Shown: positions 42,506-51,938, numbered from the stretch's first letter. The stretch is 64,000 nucleotides of DNA from PMNU01 sp035479875 (GCA_035479875.1 DATIIH010000012.1:89823-153822); one strand, 5' to 3'. Numbers and translations are program-made. The notes: generated from the sequence alone by a model not told the origin.

Positions 42506-43456
42506 GTGGATATCCAAGACAAAATTAAGCACATCGATCGCTGGCAGCAAAAACGAAGAGCGATCAGTTTTATATACGCACTGTTTAAAAAATACGGCGA
42601 CGATAGCGGTGGCTATCAGGCGGCGTTGCTTACCTACTACACCTTTTTGTCACTCTTTCCCCTCATGCTAGTACTCGTAACGGTTTTGCACATCTGGTTT
42701 AAAAATGACCCGGAGCTGCAACAGCAGGTGAGCACCAGTGTGGCGCATTTTTTTCCAATGCTCGGCAACCAACTGCAGAGTAATGTGCATAGCCTAAAGG
42801 GCGCCGGTGTCGGCTTGATCGTTGGTGCCGTTATCACCCTGTACGGCGCGCGCGGCGCGGCGGACGCGTTCCGCTATACCATCGATAACATGTGGCAAAT
42901 CCCCAAAAATAAGCGTGCTGGGTTTCCGCGCAGTTTGCTGCATAGCGTGGCAATCTTAGGCGCTGCCTTCGGCGGCTTCGCGGCCACACTGGCGGTGTCG
43001 ATATTCACCAGCGATCTGGGACATGCTACGTGGGTCAAAATTGTTGCGAATGTAGTCGGCTTTGTGACGCTAACCTGTGTACTCGGCTACGCCTTCCGCA
43101 TTGCCACGCTTCGGCGTTTGCGTTTGCGCTACATGCTACTGGGCGCGGTCACTGCTGCTGCGCTTATGCAGCTACTGCTCAGTTTTGGCAGCATCATTGT
43201 GACACACGAGCTGCACAAGCTCGACACCCTCTATGGCACCTTTGCCTTGGTGCTTGGTATGTTGTTTTGGATCTACCTGCTGGCTCAAGTGGTGCTGCTC
43301 TCAGCCGAAATCGATACCGTAAGACACTTCGGCCTCTGGCCACGTACACTCAGCGGTAAGCTCCAAACCGACGCCGACCGCACCGCTTACGCTCTCTATG
43401 TCCAAACCGACAAATACACCGCCAACGAAACCATTCGCACCAAATTCAAGCGCTAG
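42506..43456 (+). CDS. YihY/BrkB-family inner-membrane protein
   Basis: Protein of 316 residues with six TM helices, family signatures AALLTYYTFLSLFPLMLV (about 48-65) and LYGARGAADAFRYTIDNMW (about 112-130), and a C-terminal LFWIYLLAQVVLLSAEID. Once mis-called ribonuclease BN, the family has no proven substrate; transporter-like or lipid-related roles have been proposed. The GTG start appears leaderless. Confidence 0.88.
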   Translation: MDIQDKIKHIDRWQQKRRAISFIYALFKKYGDDSGGYQAALLTYYTFLSLFPLMLVLVTVLHIWFKNDPELQQQVSTSVAHFFPMLGNQLQSNVHSLKGAGVGLIVGAVITLYGARGAADAFRYTIDNMWQIPKNKRAGFPRSLLHSVAILGAAFGGFAATLAVSIFTSDLGHATWVKIVANVVGFVTLTCVLGYAFRIATLRRLRLRYMLLGAVTAAALMQLLLSFGSIIVTHELHKLDTLYGTFALVLGMLFWIYLLAQVVLLSAEIDTVRHFGLWPRTLSGKLQTDADRTAYALYVQTDKYTANETIRTKFKR

Positions 43457-43479
43457 ATATAGAATGGGCTGACCTCCTG

Positions 43480-43485
43480 TATAAT
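43480..43485 (+). promoter_or_regulatory. -10 box of leaderless NDH-2 gene
   Basis: Perfect TATAAT ending 7 nt before ATG 43493, no Shine-Dalgarno. Confidence 0.5.
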
Positions 43486-43492
43486 GCTAACC

Positions 43493-44683
43493 ATGAGCAC
43501 AAACAAGACACATGTAGTTATTGTGGGAGGCGGATTTGGCGGCGTTAAAGCTGCCCTCGAGATATCAAAATTTGAGGATTGCCAGGTAACGCTGGTGAGC
43601 GACCACGATGAGTTTCGCTATTATCCAGGGCTGTACCATGCGGCTACTGGCGGCAAGCGCAGCGGGACGCATATTTCGCTCCGACATATCTTTGACGACG
43701 CACACGTCAAGTTAGTGAAAGCAACGGCTACTACGCTGGACCGGGCTAAAAAAGAGCTGCGCACCAAAGAAGGGCACACTATCGCCTACGATCAGCTAGT
43801 GTTGGCGCTTGGCAATGTCACTAATTACTTTGGCATCCAAGGGTTGCCAGAGTACTCTTACGGCATTAAGACCGGCGACGAAGTAAAACGCTTTAAGCAG
43901 CACTTGCACAACCAACTAAGTGCTGACGGCCAGCCCGACCTTAACTACATTGTTGTAGGCGGCGGCCCCACCGGCATCGAGTTGGCTGGCGCATTGCCCG
44001 CGTATTTGCACCAACTAATGAAGAACCACGGCGTGCATGATCGGCGCGTGCATGTCACCATCGTAGAGGCAATGCCCCACCTATTGCCGCGCTCGCCCAA
44101 GCTTATTTCCCGCGCTGTAGCTAAAAGACTGCAGCAGCTAGGCGTCAAAGTACTATTGGGCCAAGCAGTGCAAGGTGAGACCGCTGACGCGCTGATGGTC
44201 AATGGCGAACCGATTAAAAGCCATACCGTAGTATGGACCGCCGGCGTCACCAATAATCCCTTCTTTAAGGTCAATAATTTTAAGCTCACCGATCGCGGCA
44301 AGGTAGAGGTAGACGAATACTTGCAGGCCGAGCCAGACATCCTAGTGCTGGGCGACAACGCCAACACACCATTTAGCGGCATGGCGCAGACGGCGCTGCA
44401 CGATGCCGAGTTTGTCGCCCACAATATCCGCTTGGTGCTCGATGGCCACATGCCCGAAAGCTACACAACCAAGCAACCGGTGAGCGTTATTCCGGCCGGT
44501 CCTGGCTGGGCAGCAGTTACCTGGGGCAAACGCAATTTTGTAGGCCGCATTGGCTGGATTTTACGCAGCTTGGCCGACCTCGTCGCCTTCCACAATCTCG
44601 AAAGCTGGCCCAAAGCCGGTGAACAGTGGATGCTGAGCATGCAAGACGCCGAAGAAGACTGCCCCACCTGCGCCCACAAATAA
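43493..44683 (+). CDS. ndh: Type II NADH:quinone oxidoreductase
   Basis: Peripheral flavoenzyme of 396 residues with two dinucleotide-binding folds: FAD motif VVIVGGGFGGVKAAL near the N-terminus and NADH motif IVVGGGPTGIELAGAL near residue 160. Second FAD contact LVLGDNANTPFSGMAQTALHDAEFVAHN near 285 and the C-terminal amphipathic region (IGWILRSLADL) expected to bind the membrane. A final DCPTCAHK contains a CxxC pair, uncommon for the family. It would oxidise NADH and reduce quinone without pumping protons. Confidence 0.88.
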   Translation: MSTNKTHVVIVGGGFGGVKAALEISKFEDCQVTLVSDHDEFRYYPGLYHAATGGKRSGTHISLRHIFDDAHVKLVKATATTLDRAKKELRTKEGHTIAYDQLVLALGNVTNYFGIQGLPEYSYGIKTGDEVKRFKQHLHNQLSADGQPDLNYIVVGGGPTGIELAGALPAYLHQLMKNHGVHDRRVHVTIVEAMPHLLPRSPKLISRAVAKRLQQLGVKVLLGQAVQGETADALMVNGEPIKSHTVVWTAGVTNNPFFKVNNFKLTDRGKVEVDEYLQAEPDILVLGDNANTPFSGMAQTALHDAEFVAHNIRLVLDGHMPESYTTKQPVSVIPAGPGWAAVTWGKRNFVGRIGWILRSLADLVAFHNLESWPKAGEQWMLSMQDAEEDCPTCAHK

Positions 44684-44712
44684 TTCTTCAGACTATGCCA
44701 TAATAGGTGGAC

Positions 44713-47700
44713 ATGGCAGGGAGTTATACAGAAGCTTTTAAGGCGCTGAATGCAGCGCAGCGGCAGGCCGTCGAAACAGTCGACGGGCCGGTGCTGGTTA
44801 TCGCCGGGCCGGGCACCGGTAAAACTCAACTGCTGAGCGTGCGCGTTAGCAACATACTCAAACGCGATCCGGGTGTATTGCCCAGCAATATCTTGTGCCT
44901 TACCTTTACCGATTCAGCCGCAGCCAATTTGCGTGAACGTTTAATTCAAAAAAATGGCCTCGGCCAAGAGGCCTACCATGTAGCCATCCACACGTTTAAC
45001 TCGTTCGGCTCGTGGATTATGACCACTTACCCGGAGTACTTCTTCGCCTGGCGGGAAGCCGCCACTGCCGACCAGCTCACCAGCTATCGGATTATTGAAT
45101 CCATCTTAGACAAGCTGCCCGGCAATCATCCGCTGTCTGCCCAAGGCTTTGACGACGCCTTTTTTGCCATCACCCAAGTACAAAACTTTATTGGTGACTG
45201 TAAACGCGCCAACCTGTCACCGAGCGACTCCAAAAAAGTTATCCAGGCTAACCAGCTTAGCTACACACGTTTGGCCACAGTTGTTAATGCACATTGGCCG
45301 ACCAAAATGACAGACGCCGGCGCGCTGAGCGCGATTAGTGAATGCCTTGCTGCGCTGCACGCTGCCGCCAAACCGACTGAGCCAATTGCCGGGATTGCTA
45401 ATATTGAGACGCTTTTGTTGCAAGAACTCGACGCCGCAGCGGCTGAGTCGGCAGCCCTGAGCGGCCGCGCCCAAACCAAGCCGTTCACCGCCTGGAAGGG
45501 CGACTGGCTGGAGTTAGACGCCGACAAAAAGTGGGTCTTTAAGGCTGCCAAACACTACGACAAATTGCTCGGTGCAGCCGAAGTGTACGCCGAGTACCAA
45601 ACAAGACTCGAAGCCGGAGGCCTGGTGGACTTTAACGACCAGATCGTGAATGTGTTGGCCGCACTAGAAAAACACGAAGAGCTAAGGCTCAACCTGCAGG
45701 AACGCTTTCAATACATCATGATTGACGAGTTCCAAGACACCAACCGCGCCCAGCTACAAATGGCCCACTGGCTCACCGACGCTAGTGTGCACGAAGGCCG
45801 ACCCAATATTATGGTAGTGGGCGACGACGACCAAGCCATTTACCGCTTCCAGGGAGCCGACATGAGCAACGTAGCGCTGTTTAGGACCTTGCATCGCGAG
45901 CCGGCCATTATTAATCTGCAAGAAAACTATCGCTCCAACGAACACGTCCTCAAACATGCGCGCGCCATTAGCACGCAAATTACCTTGAGCCTAGAGAAGC
46001 AAACGGGGCTCAGCAAAGAACTCGGCATTAATGTTAAGAGGGAAGGCGCGGGCACGCAACTCCACGAATTCGCTCACGAAACAGAGCACTATGCCTGGAT
46101 TGCTGCCGAGATAAAACGCAGTGTTGATGCCGGAGCCGCCGGCAAAGACATCGCTGTGCTTGCCCGCAAACGTTCCCAGCTCGACGCACTTGTGCCATAC
46201 CTACGCGACCAAAAAGTACCTATCGATTACGAGCGGCGCGAAAACGTGCTGGAGCAAGAGCATGTGGTGGCGCTACTGACACTCGCCCGACTAGTAGATG
46301 CCTTAGGCAAACAAAAGTTAGAGGTTGCCAATGCGCTGCTACCCGAGGTTTTGAGCCATCCAATGTGGCATATCCCGCCTGCCGACATCTGGCGCGTGGC
46401 TAACACTGCGTACAGCGAAAAACGCCTGTGGCTCGACATTATTTTTGAGCAGCAAGACACCGACTTGCGCGTTGTGGCCGACTTTTTATTTAGCTTGAGC
46501 CAGCAGGCAACTACATTACCCCTTGAACAAATACTCGATAAACTGCTCGGCGGTTTTACGCAAAGCGCCGACGGCGCGGCGACGCCTGACGGCCTGATTA
46601 CTTCGCCCTTCAAACAATATTATTTTGGCGACGACCTCTTCAACCAGCAGCCCGCCGCCTACCTCACACTCCTATCGCATATATCGTGCTTGCGCCGCCA
46701 TTTGCAGGAGCATCAAAAGGGCAGCACCGCCCTACTGCAGCTGGCAAATTTTATCGAATTTGTTGACGCTTACCAGCGCGCCAATTTGGTAATGCTCGAC
46801 ACCAGCGCTCACCGCGAAGATGCTGCCGCCGTGCGGCTCATGACCATCCACAAAGCCAAAGGCCAAGAATTTGATACGGTCTTTATAGTTGGTATGAACA
46901 ACGGCGCATGGGGCAAGCTGGGCATGAACAACCAGCGTTTTAGCTATCCACCCAACCTGCGCGAAATCAAACCCAGCGACAACGATGACGATGACGCCCT
47001 GCGCTTGCTGTTCGTGGCCATGACGCGCGCCCGCCAAAGCCTGCACATATGCTACTTTAAAAAGTCAGAAGATGGTAAGGCGCAACAGTTATTCGCACCG
47101 CTCTCGTCGCTCGAGCTGGTGGCCGACACGCCCCAGGCGCCCACAGATGCCCAGGCGCTGGCTAACCAATACGAACAACGCTGGCTGAGCCGCCACGTAG
47201 GTGTGGAGGAGGCCGACAAGCACGCGCTTTTGGCCGAACGCCTTGCCAATTACCAGCTCAGTGCTACGCACTTTGGCCACTTTTTGGACGTCACGCGCGG
47301 CGGACCACTATACTTTTTAACCGAGGACCTGCTCAAGTTCCCCGTTAGCACTTCACCGCAAGCAGCGTTTGGTTTGGCGGTACACGCCACGCTGCAACAC
47401 GCCCACGAACAGGTGCAGGGCGGCCAAAAGCCAACGCCCACGGCGCTCATCGCCTATTTCACCGCCAAACTCAGCACTCAAGGCCTCAGCGAACACGACT
47501 TTGCACACTACTTACACCAAGGCACTGAGCACCTGCACGCATTCTTCAGGGCCGAACTGTCCAATTTTCACGCAGCCCAAAAAGTAGAAGTCAACTTCGC
47601 AGGGCAGGGGGTAGCGCTCGGCGACGCCCGCCTCACCGGCAAACTCGACCTCATGAGCTTTGACCCGGCCGCGCGCACCGTGCTGGTTACCGACTACAAA

Positions 47701-48066
47701 ACCGGTCGCCCGTTTACTAAGTGGGAGTTGCCCGCCAGCAGCGCTGACTACGACCGCGCCAAACTGCACCGCTACCGCCAACAACTCATCTTTTACAAAT
47801 TACTGGTTGATGGCTCCGCCGACTGGGGGGCCAAAGGCTGGCAGGCCGAAACCGGTATTGTGCAATTTGTAGAGCAGGACAGTTACGGCAGGTTGCACGC
47901 CTTGGTGGCAGAATATTCAAAAGAAGAAATCGCGCGCGTTACAGGCCTCATCGCAGCCATCTGGCGCAAAATCCAAGCTCTCGATTTTCCTGATACCAGT
48001 AAGGATTACACTCCGGATCTAGCGGGTATTGAACAATTTGAGCAAGACCTCCTAGACGGCAGATAA
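44713..48066 (+). CDS. UvrD/PcrA-like helicase with C-terminal RecB-type nuclease
   Basis: Superfamily 1A helicase of 1117 residues. Motif I AGPGTGKT, II DEFQDTNRA near residue 342, III GDDDQAIYRFQGA, IV ENYRSN, V TIHKAKGQEFD and VI VAMTRARQ. The last 220 residues form a PD-(D/E)XK nuclease with GKLDLMSF and LVTDYKTGRP, the same order as AddA/RecB-like enzymes. No AddB/RecC partner is adjacent. Likely role: end resection or unwinding in DNA repair. ATG 44713 is preferred; a CATAAT -10 ends 8 nt before it, overlapping no Shine-Dalgarno. Confidence 0.9.
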   Translation: MAGSYTEAFKALNAAQRQAVETVDGPVLVIAGPGTGKTQLLSVRVSNILKRDPGVLPSNILCLTFTDSAAANLRERLIQKNGLGQEAYHVAIHTFNSFGSWIMTTYPEYFFAWREAATADQLTSYRIIESILDKLPGNHPLSAQGFDDAFFAITQVQNFIGDCKRANLSPSDSKKVIQANQLSYTRLATVVNAHWPTKMTDAGALSAISECLAALHAAAKPTEPIAGIANIETLLLQELDAAAAESAALSGRAQTKPFTAWKGDWLELDADKKWVFKAAKHYDKLLGAAEVYAEYQTRLEAGGLVDFNDQIVNVLAALEKHEELRLNLQERFQYIMIDEFQDTNRAQLQMAHWLTDASVHEGRPNIMVVGDDDQAIYRFQGADMSNVALFRTLHREPAIINLQENYRSNEHVLKHARAISTQITLSLEKQTGLSKELGINVKREGAGTQLHEFAHETEHYAWIAAEIKRSVDAGAAGKDIAVLARKRSQLDALVPYLRDQKVPIDYERRENVLEQEHVVALLTLARLVDALGKQKLEVANALLPEVLSHPMWHIPPADIWRVANTAYSEKRLWLDIIFEQQDTDLRVVADFLFSLSQQATTLPLEQILDKLLGGFTQSADGAATPDGLITSPFKQYYFGDDLFNQQPAAYLTLLSHISCLRRHLQEHQKGSTALLQLANFIEFVDAYQRANLVMLDTSAHREDAAAVRLMTIHKAKGQEFDTVFIVGMNNGAWGKLGMNNQRFSYPPNLREIKPSDNDDDDALRLLFVAMTRARQSLHICYFKKSEDGKAQQLFAPLSSLELVADTPQAPTDAQALANQYEQRWLSRHVGVEEADKHALLAERLANYQLSATHFGHFLDVTRGGPLYFLTEDLLKFPVSTSPQAAFGLAVHATLQHAHEQVQGGQKPTPTALIAYFTAKLSTQGLSEHDFAHYLHQGTEHLHAFFRAELSNFHAAQKVEVNFAGQGVALGDARLTGKLDLMSFDPAARTVLVTDYKTGRPFTKWELPASSADYDRAKLHRYRQQLIFYKLLVDGSADWGAKGWQAETGIVQFVEQDSYGRLHALVAEYSKEEIARVTGLIAAIWRKIQALDFPDTSKDYTPDLAGIEQFEQDLLDGR

Positions 48067-48098
48067 AAAACCGCCGGCTGCGGGAGCCGACGGTTTTT
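48066..48098. terminator. Bidirectional intrinsic terminator
   Basis: AAAAACCG-C-CGGCT, loop GCGGG, AGCCG-A-CGGTTTTT: a stem with one mismatch flanked by A and T runs, so it works for the helicase gene and for the convergent aquaporin gene. Confidence 0.85.
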
Positions 48099-48113
48099 GT
48101 TAAAACGACGTGC

Positions 48114-48776
48114 CTATTTCTTCTTAGACTTAGCTGGAGCGGCACTCAAAAAACCTGATTCCGGAGCAAAGAGCAGCGCGTACAAGTTAAAGCCAATGAT
48201 TGCACCCAACACCGGGCCAAGCGCATAAGTGAGCCACACCCACATACGGACGCCAAGAGCTACGGCCGGGTTGAGCAATCCAGCAGAGGCGACCGAGGCA
48301 ACGGTAATGCCAAGAATAAGTGAGACGCCGACCGTTGCAGCCGCTTTGCCAACCTCTAATTTTTGGTAAACGGCTGCGGCCCAGCCAAGCGAGAACACGA
48401 ACGTGCCTACGGCCTCGGCAACCATTACGCGGCTATCAAAGTGGCCGGCGTTAGTCCAGGCGGTGTTTACAAAGTAGGTGTACAGTGCGTAGGCGGCGAG
48501 TGCGCCAACCAACTGCGCAGCAACGTAGACAACTGCCGGTAGCGTCTTAACTTTGCGGACGCTCCAAAGGCCAATCGTAATGGCCGGATTAAAATGCGCT
48601 CCCGACACCGACCCCAGCGCCATGGTGCCAGCAACCAACACTAAACCGGCTGCCGTAGCAATAAAGAAAGGATAGCCGCCCAGTGTTGACCTGCTGACGC
48701 TTAGTACAACGGCTGTCAAAATGCCGGTACCCAAAAACTCCGCCACGATCATGGCGACTTTATTTCTTGAAAACAT
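48114..48776 (-). CDS. Aquaporin/MIP-family channel
   Basis: Six-TM channel of 220 residues with both half-helix motifs: SGAHFNPAITIG (about residue 60) and AGLLNPAVALG (about 168). The second NPA is followed by Val where most aquaporins have the selectivity-filter Arg (NPAR), so the pore filter is atypical. Ends in a Lys-rich tail. Transports water or small neutral solutes. Monocistronic with a shared terminator. Confidence 0.9.
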   Translation of the reverse strand: MFSRNKVAMIVAEFLGTGILTAVVLSVSRSTLGGYPFFIATAAGLVLVAGTMALGSVSGAHFNPAITIGLWSVRKVKTLPAVVYVAAQLVGALAAYALYTYFVNTAWTNAGHFDSRVMVAEAVGTFVFSLGWAAAVYQKLEVGKAAATVGVSLILGITVASVASAGLLNPAVALGVRMWVWLTYALGPVLGAIIGFNLYALLFAPESGFLSAAPAKSKKK

Positions 48777-48926
48777 ACGAGACCCTCCGTAAGATTACTA
48801 TCTGATTTCAGCGTATTCCAAAAAGCATAACTTGTAAAGCCCGTTGGAGCCAAAAACACAGCTAAGCGCCGCGTCGTGAAAGTGTAGCCGTTGGTATCTT
48901 GGTCGTCTCTACACCTGAATAAAAGA

Positions 48927-49829
48927 TCAGTAGGCGTCCCAGCGTATAGCCTGGTATCCAGAGCCCGAAGGGTCCTCTTGTATTTCGTATTCAACGAAGC
49001 GCCTGAGGTCGCTGTGGAGTCCGGCTAAAAGTTCTTCCGTATTTGGCGTATCCAGCATGAGAACGGCTGCAGCCACAGCTAACTCCTTCTGGTTAAGCCC
49101 CCACATTTCTCGCATGCGCAGAGCAGCGGCGACCGGAGTAGCAGTATAAATCGAAGTATCAGCCTCTGTGGCCCTGCAAGCATCTAGCGTAACCCCTGGC
49201 GCCGTAACGGTTACAAACGATCTGGCTGTTGGCTCAACAGTGATCCTAGAAATATTGCCACCTAGGGCGCGGACGCGTTCAATCGTTTGAGCTTGCGGGG
49301 GTGTACCCATCACCTCAAATTCGCCACTTAGACGGCGGGCTGCATCGTGGACATCGTTGAGCCCATCATGTAATTGACCTGGCGAAAGACCAAGGTGTCG
49401 GCTAAAGGGGCCCGGCACCCACGACCCTACGCGCCGCATAACGCGCGGGCTTGGCGAATGCATCGCCCACATGCGATCTAGCTCATGAGCAATGCCACGA
49501 CATAAACCTTCATGAACTATCAGATCATCTTCAGCAATTATCGAGGTATCACCTGCTTCTAGGCGACCCAAGAGGGCATAGCTGGTCACTGCCTTGCCAG
49601 ACATACCACTCGTCTCTAGCACGGAGCGTACAGTTAGCACACCCTGTCCGGCGGCCACTAGGCGCACGGTATCCATGTGCGGATCTTTGTCTGGGTTCTC
49701 GGGGACGCGTCCGTCAACACATTCCGGGCCCTTTTCGCTATTAATAGCAATAAGGCTCGCTGGGTCGGCGATGATGCGCTCGTCGCCAGGCAATAGAAAA
49801 TTAGGGTTTGGAAGAACAAATTGTTTCAT
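48927..49829 (-). CDS. Unknown protein with a CxDxR carbonic-anhydrase-like motif
   Basis: Soluble protein of 300 residues. C37-V-D39-G-R41 matches the CxDxR zinc motif of beta-type (and cadmium/zeta-type) carbonic anhydrases, and a later LIVHEGLCRG (H106, C110) could supply the other ligands, although the spacing is not the canonical HxxC. The C-terminal 100 residues are helical (AALRMREMWGLNQKELAVA). ATG 49829 starts right after a promoter. The carbonic-anhydrase idea is tentative. Confidence 0.4.
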   Translation of the reverse strand: MKQFVLPNPNFLLPGDERIIADPASLIAINSEKGPECVDGRVPENPDKDPHMDTVRLVAAGQGVLTVRSVLETSGMSGKAVTSYALLGRLEAGDTSIIAEDDLIVHEGLCRGIAHELDRMWAMHSPSPRVMRRVGSWVPGPFSRHLGLSPGQLHDGLNDVHDAARRLSGEFEVMGTPPQAQTIERVRALGGNISRITVEPTARSFVTVTAPGVTLDACRATEADTSIYTATPVAAALRMREMWGLNQKELAVAAAVLMLDTPNTEELLAGLHSDLRRFVEYEIQEDPSGSGYQAIRWDAY

Positions 49830-49840
49830 AATCAAAGAAT

Positions 49841-49868
49841 ACTATAGCATATATTAATAATAATTCAA
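49841..49868 (-). promoter_or_regulatory. Promoter of the 48927-49829 gene
   Basis: On the minus strand TTGAAT (49863-49868), a 16-bp spacer and TATAGT (49841-49846), 11 nt before the start codon. It sits directly after the ATP synthase operon, so the gene is independently transcribed. Confidence 0.55.
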
Positions 49869-49881
49869 TACTCTAGAACAG

Positions 49882-50307
49882 CTAGCCACGGGGGCGGTGG
49901 CGGCGCAGTTCGGCGATATGCAGGCGCACCGCGTGGCGGTCTACAAGCGCTTGGGCTTTTTCGATTTCTACCTGAGAGGTGGCCTCGGACTTGAGTTTTT
50001 GGGCGCGCTCGAAGGCGACTTTGGCTTCGGCTTCTACGATGTCATCGGGCTTTTCGACTTCATCAACCAAAATGCGCACGTTCTCGCCGTCGATTTCTAC
50101 TACGCCACCAGCGATTGCGTACTGGTCGCGTGATTTGTCGCTGTCGCCACGCTCTTTACGAATGGTGAGTAGTCCGGGCACGGCCAGCGACACGAGCGGC
50201 ATGTGCCCGGGGTAGACGGCAATTTCGCCTTCGGCGGTGGGAATAATTACTTCGTACGCGTCATCGTCGTACGTTAGGCCGGTTAAAGAGACTAGTTGCA
50301 ACTTCAT
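49882..50307 (-). CDS. atpC: F1F0 ATP synthase epsilon subunit
   Basis: Protein of 141 residues with the N-terminal beta-sandwich (LQLVSLTGLTYDDDAYEVIIPTAEGEIAVYPGHMPLVS) and a C-terminal two-helix domain (about 90-135). It forms the rotor stalk with gamma. The ATG overlaps the preceding stop as ATGA. Last gene of the operon. Confidence 0.92.
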   Translation of the reverse strand: MKLQLVSLTGLTYDDDAYEVIIPTAEGEIAVYPGHMPLVSLAVPGLLTIRKERGDSDKSRDQYAIAGGVVEIDGENVRILVDEVEKPDDIVEAEAKVAFERAQKLKSEATSQVEIEKAQALVDRHAVRLHIAELRRHRPRG

Positions 50308-50531
50308 GCGGTTGGCTCCTCAAAGGATGTAGGGGGCAACTGGTCTGTTTGCGGCCCGAGCAAGTAGTCAGGTATATCCGACAGCATAGCTTCCGGTGGG
50401 ACGACGTCCGCAGGTGGGACGGCGCTGTACAGACCAGGAAAAGCTGCTGCTCGACTCAAAAAGCCTAAGCGCCCGTTTAGATCCTCTGGATCATAGGGTG
50501 AAAGTGGTACACCGCTTACAAACTCTCGCAT
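50304..50531 (-). CDS. Extra small Pro-rich protein coupled between atpD and atpC
   Basis: A 75-residue acidic, proline-rich protein (12 Pro; FVSGVPLSPYDPEDLNGRLG at the start, TDQLPPTSFEEPTA at the end), with no TM helix. Its ATG shares one nucleotide with the atpD stop (TAATG) and its TGA overlaps the atpC ATG (ATGA), so it is translated in series with both. No known ATP synthase subunit looks like this. Possible roles are an F1-binding regulator or assembly factor; purely inferred from position. Confidence 0.6.
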   Translation of the reverse strand: MREFVSGVPLSPYDPEDLNGRLGFLSRAAAFPGLYSAVPPADVVPPEAMLSDIPDYLLGPQTDQLPPTSFEEPTA

Positions 50532-51919
50532 TATTTAACCTCGCTAATGTCGCCTTTAAGGTAAAAGGCCGACTCTGGCTTGTTATCGTGCTTGCCGTCT
50601 AGAATTTCGCGGAAACCCTTAATGCTGTCTTTGAGTGATACGTATTTGCCGGGGCTGTTGGTAAAGATCTCGGCCACAAAGAACGGTTGCGTTAAGAAGT
50701 TACGGATGCGGCGGGCACGGGCTACGGTCTGCTTGTCTTCGTCACTCAGCTCGTCCATGCCCAAGATGGCGATGATGTCTTGCAGGTCTTTGTAGCGCTG
50801 CAAAATGCGTTGTACTTCGCGGGCTACGGCGTAGTGGTCGTCGCCGACAATTTCGGGGTCCATGATGGTAGAGTTGCTGTCCAGCGGGTCAACGGCCGGG
50901 TACAAACCAAGGTCGGTGAGCGCGCGGTTAAGCACGATGGTGGAGTCAAGGTGAGCGAAGGTGGTTGCGGGTGCTGGGTCGGTAAGGTCGTCGGCGGGCA
51001 CGTACACGGCTTGTACCGAAGTAATCGAACCTTCTTTGGTGCTGGTGATGCGCTCTTGCAGGGCACCCATTTCTTGCTGCAGGTTGGGCTGGTAGCCCAC
51101 AGCGCTTGGCAAACGGCCGAGCAGGGCAGAAACCTCAGAACCGGCCTGGGTAAAGCGGAAGATATTGTCGATAAACAGCAGCACGTCTTTACCTTGATCG
51201 CGGAAACCTTCGGCGATAGTTAGGCCGCTCAAGCCCACGCGGAGACGGGCGCCCGGGGGCTCGTTCATCTGGCCGAATACGAGGGCAGTGTTCTTGATAA
51301 CACCCGACTCTTCCATCTCGCGGTAAAGGTCGTTGCCCTCACGGGTACGCTCACCTACGCCGGCAAACACCGAGTAGCCGCTATGGAATTTGGCGATGTT
51401 GTTGATCAGCTCCTGGATAAGCACGGTTTTACCAACCCCGGCGCCGCCAAACAAACCTACCTTACCGCCCTTAACGATGGGACAGATGAGATCGATAACT
51501 TTGATGCCGGTTTCGAGGATTTCGATCGAACCAGACTGCTCTTCGAGTGACGGCGGCGCGCGGTGAATGGGAGCGCGCTGCTTAAAGTCGGTGTCCTTCT
51601 TGCCGTCAATGGTCTCGCCAATCACGCTAAACATACGGCCCAAGGTTTCGTCGCCAATCGGTACACTAATGGGCGCACCAGTGTCGAGTGCGCTGTCGCC
51701 GCGGCGTAAGCCGTCGGTGCTGGCCAAAGCAATGGCGCGCACGACGGTTTCGCTTAGGTGCTGGGCAACCTCAAACAGCAAAGCTTTGCCGTGTAGTGTG
51801 GCTTTGAGTGCGTTGTTAATTGCCGGCAGGTGGCCGCGTTCAAATTCGACGTCTACCACCACGCCCACTACCTGCACAATCTTGCCGGTCTTAGTTTTAG
51901 TTGTATCTGCTGTTGTCAT
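50531..51919 (-). CDS. atpD: F1F0 ATP synthase beta subunit
   Basis: Catalytic subunit of 462 residues. P-loop GGAGVGKTVLIQEL near residue 152, catalytic Glu and Arg finger region in GVGERTREGNDLY, Walker B-like VLLFIDNIFRFTQAGSEVSALLGR and a SAVGYQPNLQQEMG segment. Standard length. Couples to a downstream small gene through TAATG. Confidence 0.97.
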   Translation of the reverse strand: MTTADTTKTKTGKIVQVVGVVVDVEFERGHLPAINNALKATLHGKALLFEVAQHLSETVVRAIALASTDGLRRGDSALDTGAPISVPIGDETLGRMFSVIGETIDGKKDTDFKQRAPIHRAPPSLEEQSGSIEILETGIKVIDLICPIVKGGKVGLFGGAGVGKTVLIQELINNIAKFHSGYSVFAGVGERTREGNDLYREMEESGVIKNTALVFGQMNEPPGARLRVGLSGLTIAEGFRDQGKDVLLFIDNIFRFTQAGSEVSALLGRLPSAVGYQPNLQQEMGALQERITSTKEGSITSVQAVYVPADDLTDPAPATTFAHLDSTIVLNRALTDLGLYPAVDPLDSNSTIMDPEIVGDDHYAVAREVQRILQRYKDLQDIIAILGMDELSDEDKQTVARARRIRNFLTQPFFVAEIFTNSPGKYVSLKDSIKGFREILDGKHDNKPESAFYLKGDISEVK

Positions 51920-51938
51920 TATGTGATCTCCGTTCTCG

